64,000 nucleotides of DNA from Ignavibacteriaceae bacterium (GTDB lineage: Bacteria; Bacteroidota; Ignavibacteria; Ignavibacteriales; Ignavibacteriaceae): assembly GCA_023229425.1 (NCBI GenBank), contig JALNZG010000008.1, positions 90,856 to 154,855 of the forward strand. Reading direction: 5' to 3'. The position numbers and the translations under genes were made by a program. Shown here in pieces: positions 62,133 through 64,000 of this stretch. The first letter of the stretch is position 1. Each line of letters begins with the position of its first letter. The notes below the pieces were generated by a model, which was given only the letters and a program-made list of their open reading frames with translations, did not search any database and was not told the origin of the DNA.

Positions 62133-62337
62133 CGAACACATCGGAGATGTTGAAATCATAAAGGATTTCTTACCTCCACCGGATGATTTAATCTTCAAAG
62201 AGAAAACAGTTAAGGTTACACTTAACCTGAAAAAGACCAGTATTGATTTCTTTAAAGAAAAAGCGAAGACTAACAACAGCCAATATCAGCTTTTAATAAG
62301 AAGTTTACTGGATTATTATGTATCGAGATATTCTTAA
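62107..62337 (+). CDS. brnA: BrnA/CopG-like antitoxin
   Basis: A 76-aa protein beginning with a charged region and ending in a ribbon-helix-helix-like segment (KVTLNLKKTSIDFFKEKAKT, then YQLLIRSLLDYYV), as in BrnA/CopG antitoxins. It should bind the BrnT toxin with its C-terminal part and DNA as a dimer, plausibly at the palindrome in the promoter upstream. The ATG lies 26 nt before the toxin gene's stop, the coupling typical of toxin-antitoxin operons. Confidence 0.8.
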   Translation: MKKKIKYTDEHIGDVEIIKDFLPPPDDLIFKEKTVKVTLNLKKTSIDFFKEKAKTNNSQYQLLIRSLLDYYVSRYS

Positions 62338-62348
62338 TTCTATATTAT

Positions 62349-62438
62349 ATGGTTAGAGATGTGCTTAATCTTGGTGGTTCACATACAAAACCGGAAGAGG
62401 ATAATACAACACCGCCACAAACGTCACCGGTGCAGTAA
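62349..62438 (+). CDS. Possible 29-aa peptide
   Basis: An ATG frame encodes MVRDVLNLGGSHTKPEEDN followed by a short Thr/Pro/Gln-rich end, immediately before a strong terminator. The composition is protein-like and the stop falls close to the hairpin, but there is no clear ribosome binding site and no recognised family. Confidence 0.25.
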   Translation: MVRDVLNLGGSHTKPEEDNTTPPQTSPVQ

Positions 62439-62448
62439 GAATAAAAAA

Positions 62449-62481
62449 AAACCTCCGAGGTTTTCAAAACTTCGGAGGTTT
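62449..62481 (+). terminator. Long hairpin terminator after the toxin-antitoxin region
   Basis: AAACCTCCGA (62449-62458) pairs with TCGGAGGTTT (62472-62481), and the stem continues inward with few mismatches to a tiny loop. A T-run does not follow immediately on the + strand; an A-run precedes it, so it may work better on the - strand. The remaining 290 nt up to the next gene is AT-rich with a TATAAT-like box near 62741, and nothing else was recognised. Confidence 0.6.
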
Positions 62482-62775
62482 GGGCGCCGGTTAAATGTTA
62501 TCCCCACTTTGGGCGGGGGAAGATATTTTTAATTTTTTATTTGGTAATAAGCATGGATGAGTTTAATTTTATAACAGCTAATCACATTTAATAAGTAAAA
62601 ATTATTTCTGCTTTAGTTAAAAATAATACTCTCTGCTTTTTAAGGGGGAAATATTCTCTTTCTTCTTCACTCCTTCTTTTATCCATTTTAAACGAAGACT
62701 GTAATTTCATATATGATAAAATTTGTAATAAAAATTTGGCTATAATTTATTCATCGTAAGTATAAAGGGCGGAAT

Positions 62776-64000
62776 ATGAAAAAAGTGTTTGTTTTATTCT
62801 TGTTTTTGGGGTTTGTAATAATTCAAAATGCCCAAACCATAACTGGAAAGTTAGTTGATCAAACTGAACAAGGTTTAGCCGGATTTCAGTTAAAGCTTTA
62901 TATTAATCCGGAAGATTATACGACTACTTCTGCTACGGACGGTTCATTTATTTTTAATAATATTACTGATGTAAAAAAAGAGAATGAGCTGCCAACCGAG
63001 TATTCAGTCTCTAATAATTATCCAAATCCGTTCAACCCCAAAACAAGGATAGGGATACAACTACCAAATAGTGGAAGTGTTCGGATTAGTTTATATAATC
63101 TGGTAGGTCAAAAGGTTATAGAAGAAATTGAAAGAAACTATGGTGCTGGAACAAATTATATTGATCTTGAATTAAATGGATTACCCAATGGTATTTACTT
63201 TGCAAGAATAACGTTAGATGAAAAATATACAGTTACTAAAAAAATGCTACTTATGTACGGCAGTCAACATCTGTCTGTAACCAACTCAAGTAGTAGTTCA
63301 TTTTCTAAACTGAGCAAATCTGCGTTAGAGACTAAAATTGATAGTCTTGTAGTTACGGATTCTTCAATCAGCAAAAAAGTATTTACTAATCTCCCAAGTT
63401 GGACGGGAAGCTCCTTGAATCTAGGTAATTTAATTATTGGGTTACCTCCTCAGATCCCAACATTAGTAGTCCCCGCGAATAACGCAGTTGATATTTCTAT
63501 TCAACCCACTCTTTTTTGGAATACTAGTCTCAGAGCGACTGTTTATAACTTACAAGCATCAGCAAATATTGATTTTTCAACTTATGTTTACAATCAAAGT
63601 GGATTGACTAATACAAACCAGCAGATCACTGGATTAAGTAATTCAACTCCCTATTACTGGAAAGTAAGTGCAACAAATAGTTATGGAACTTCTGCTTATT
63701 CAACTCCTTGGTCATTCACGACCTTAGGAACAGCGCCTGCATCACCGGTATTGGCAACACCTACAAATAACGCAGTTGATATTTCCGTATCCCCGACTCT
63801 GACTTGGAATGCAAGTGCTACAGCTACAAGCTACACCTTGCAAGTATCGACGAAAAGTGATTTCTCTAGTTTCGTTTATAACCAGAGTATTGGAAATTTA
63901 ACGAGCCAGCAGATCACGGGATTAAGCAACTTAACTCCCTACTACTGGAAAGTAAGTGCTACGAACAGTTACGGAACTTCCGCTTATTCAACTCCTTGGT
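62776..64000 (+). CDS. Secreted FN3-repeat protein with an internal T9SS-like module, 3' end missing
   Basis: The frame starts at the ATG at 62776 and is still open at the window end (at least 408 codons), so the protein is partial. Signal peptide (residues 1-20, ending QNAQ); a short carboxypeptidase-regulatory-like domain (21-65: ITGKLVDQTEQGLAGFQLKL); then at about 77-161 a complete type A sorting-like module (NYPNPFNPKT, VRISLYNLVGQKV, NGIYFARI, TKKMLLM). This is normally C-terminal but is N-terminal here. From about 220 on are fibronectin-III-like repeats with the recurring NNAVDIS, QQITGLSN and YYWKVSATNSYGTSAYSTPW. A second, C-terminal sorting domain may lie beyond the window. Confidence 0.82.
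   Translation, partial: MKKVFVLFLFLGFVIIQNAQTITGKLVDQTEQGLAGFQLKLYINPEDYTTTSATDGSFIFNNITDVKKENELPTEYSVSNNYPNPFNPKTRIGIQLPNSGSVRISLYNLVGQKVIEEIERNYGAGTNYIDLELNGLPNGIYFARITLDEKYTVTKKMLLMYGSQHLSVTNSSSSSFSKLSKSALETKIDSLVVTDSSISKKVFTNLPSWTGSSLNLGNLIIGLPPQIPTLVVPANNAVDISIQPTLFWNTSLRATVYNLQASANIDFSTYVYNQSGLTNTNQQITGLSNSTPYYWKVSATNSYGTSAYSTPWSFTTLGTAPASPVLATPTNNAVDISVSPTLTWNASATATSYTLQVSTKSDFSSFVYNQSIGNLTSQQITGLSNLTPYYWKVSATNSYGTSAYSTPW

Overview
The window looks like a chromosomal segment from an AT-rich, Gram-negative member of the Bacteroidota/Chlorobi group, most likely Ignavibacteria-like. Three things point there. Secreted proteins carry the 'NYPNPFNPKT' type A sorting module of the type IX secretion system (T9SS). 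Outer-membrane barrels and TonB-dependent receptors with carboxypeptidase-regulatory N-domains are abundant. Many genes start with TTG or GTG. No rRNA or tRNA gene and no CRISPR array was seen. Most genes are on the + strand; the only clear - strand gene is a metallo-beta-lactamase-fold hydrolase at 22759-23709.

Layout. 1-660: end of an upstream unit, closed by a 16-bp terminator hairpin. 738-22732: a surface-protein operon with a 354-aa exported protein, two tandem copies of a two-gene outer-membrane pair (families A and B), a 4651-aa secreted protein of 44 Kre9/KNH-like repeats ending in dockerin-like, cohesin-like and T9SS sorting domains, and a cohesin-like lipoprotein. 23954-34335: a small exported protein, a TonB-dependent receptor, an orphan DNA methyltransferase, xseA/xseB, dxs, a Gfo/Idh/MocA dehydrogenase and a PhoB/PhoR-like two-component pair. 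34444-38568: a large outer-membrane protein and a NUDIX hydrolase.

38569-45179 is an accessory island: palindromes, an ORF6N protein, a SIR2-family protein, a 787-aa multi-spanning TPR protein with a small membrane partner, and an IS200-like Y1 transposase embedded in REP-like hairpin units of alternating orientation. 45180-51312 returns to housekeeping genes (PfkB kinase, mtnA, recO, an HtrA protease, aroC, a glyoxalase-II-like hydrolase). 51443-56967 holds a DUF6588-like exported protein behind a possible operator, a carboxyltransferase subunit and a six-LysM lytic transglycosylase. 56993-61712 is a thiamin salvage operon: TPP riboswitch with terminator, TonB-dependent receptor, thiamin pyrophosphokinase and a sodium:solute symporter. 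61788-62337 is a BrnT/BrnA-like toxin-antitoxin pair with a palindrome inside its promoter. The window ends inside a secreted fibronectin-III-repeat protein (62776-64000) whose T9SS-like module lies unusually near the N-terminus.

The strongest candidate for an undescribed system is the 738-22732 operon. The A/B barrels have no family I recognise, they are duplicated as a pair, and they sit directly upstream of a giant T9SS-type protein whose dockerin-like module could dock onto the cohesin-like lipoprotein encoded next to it. That functional link is inference.
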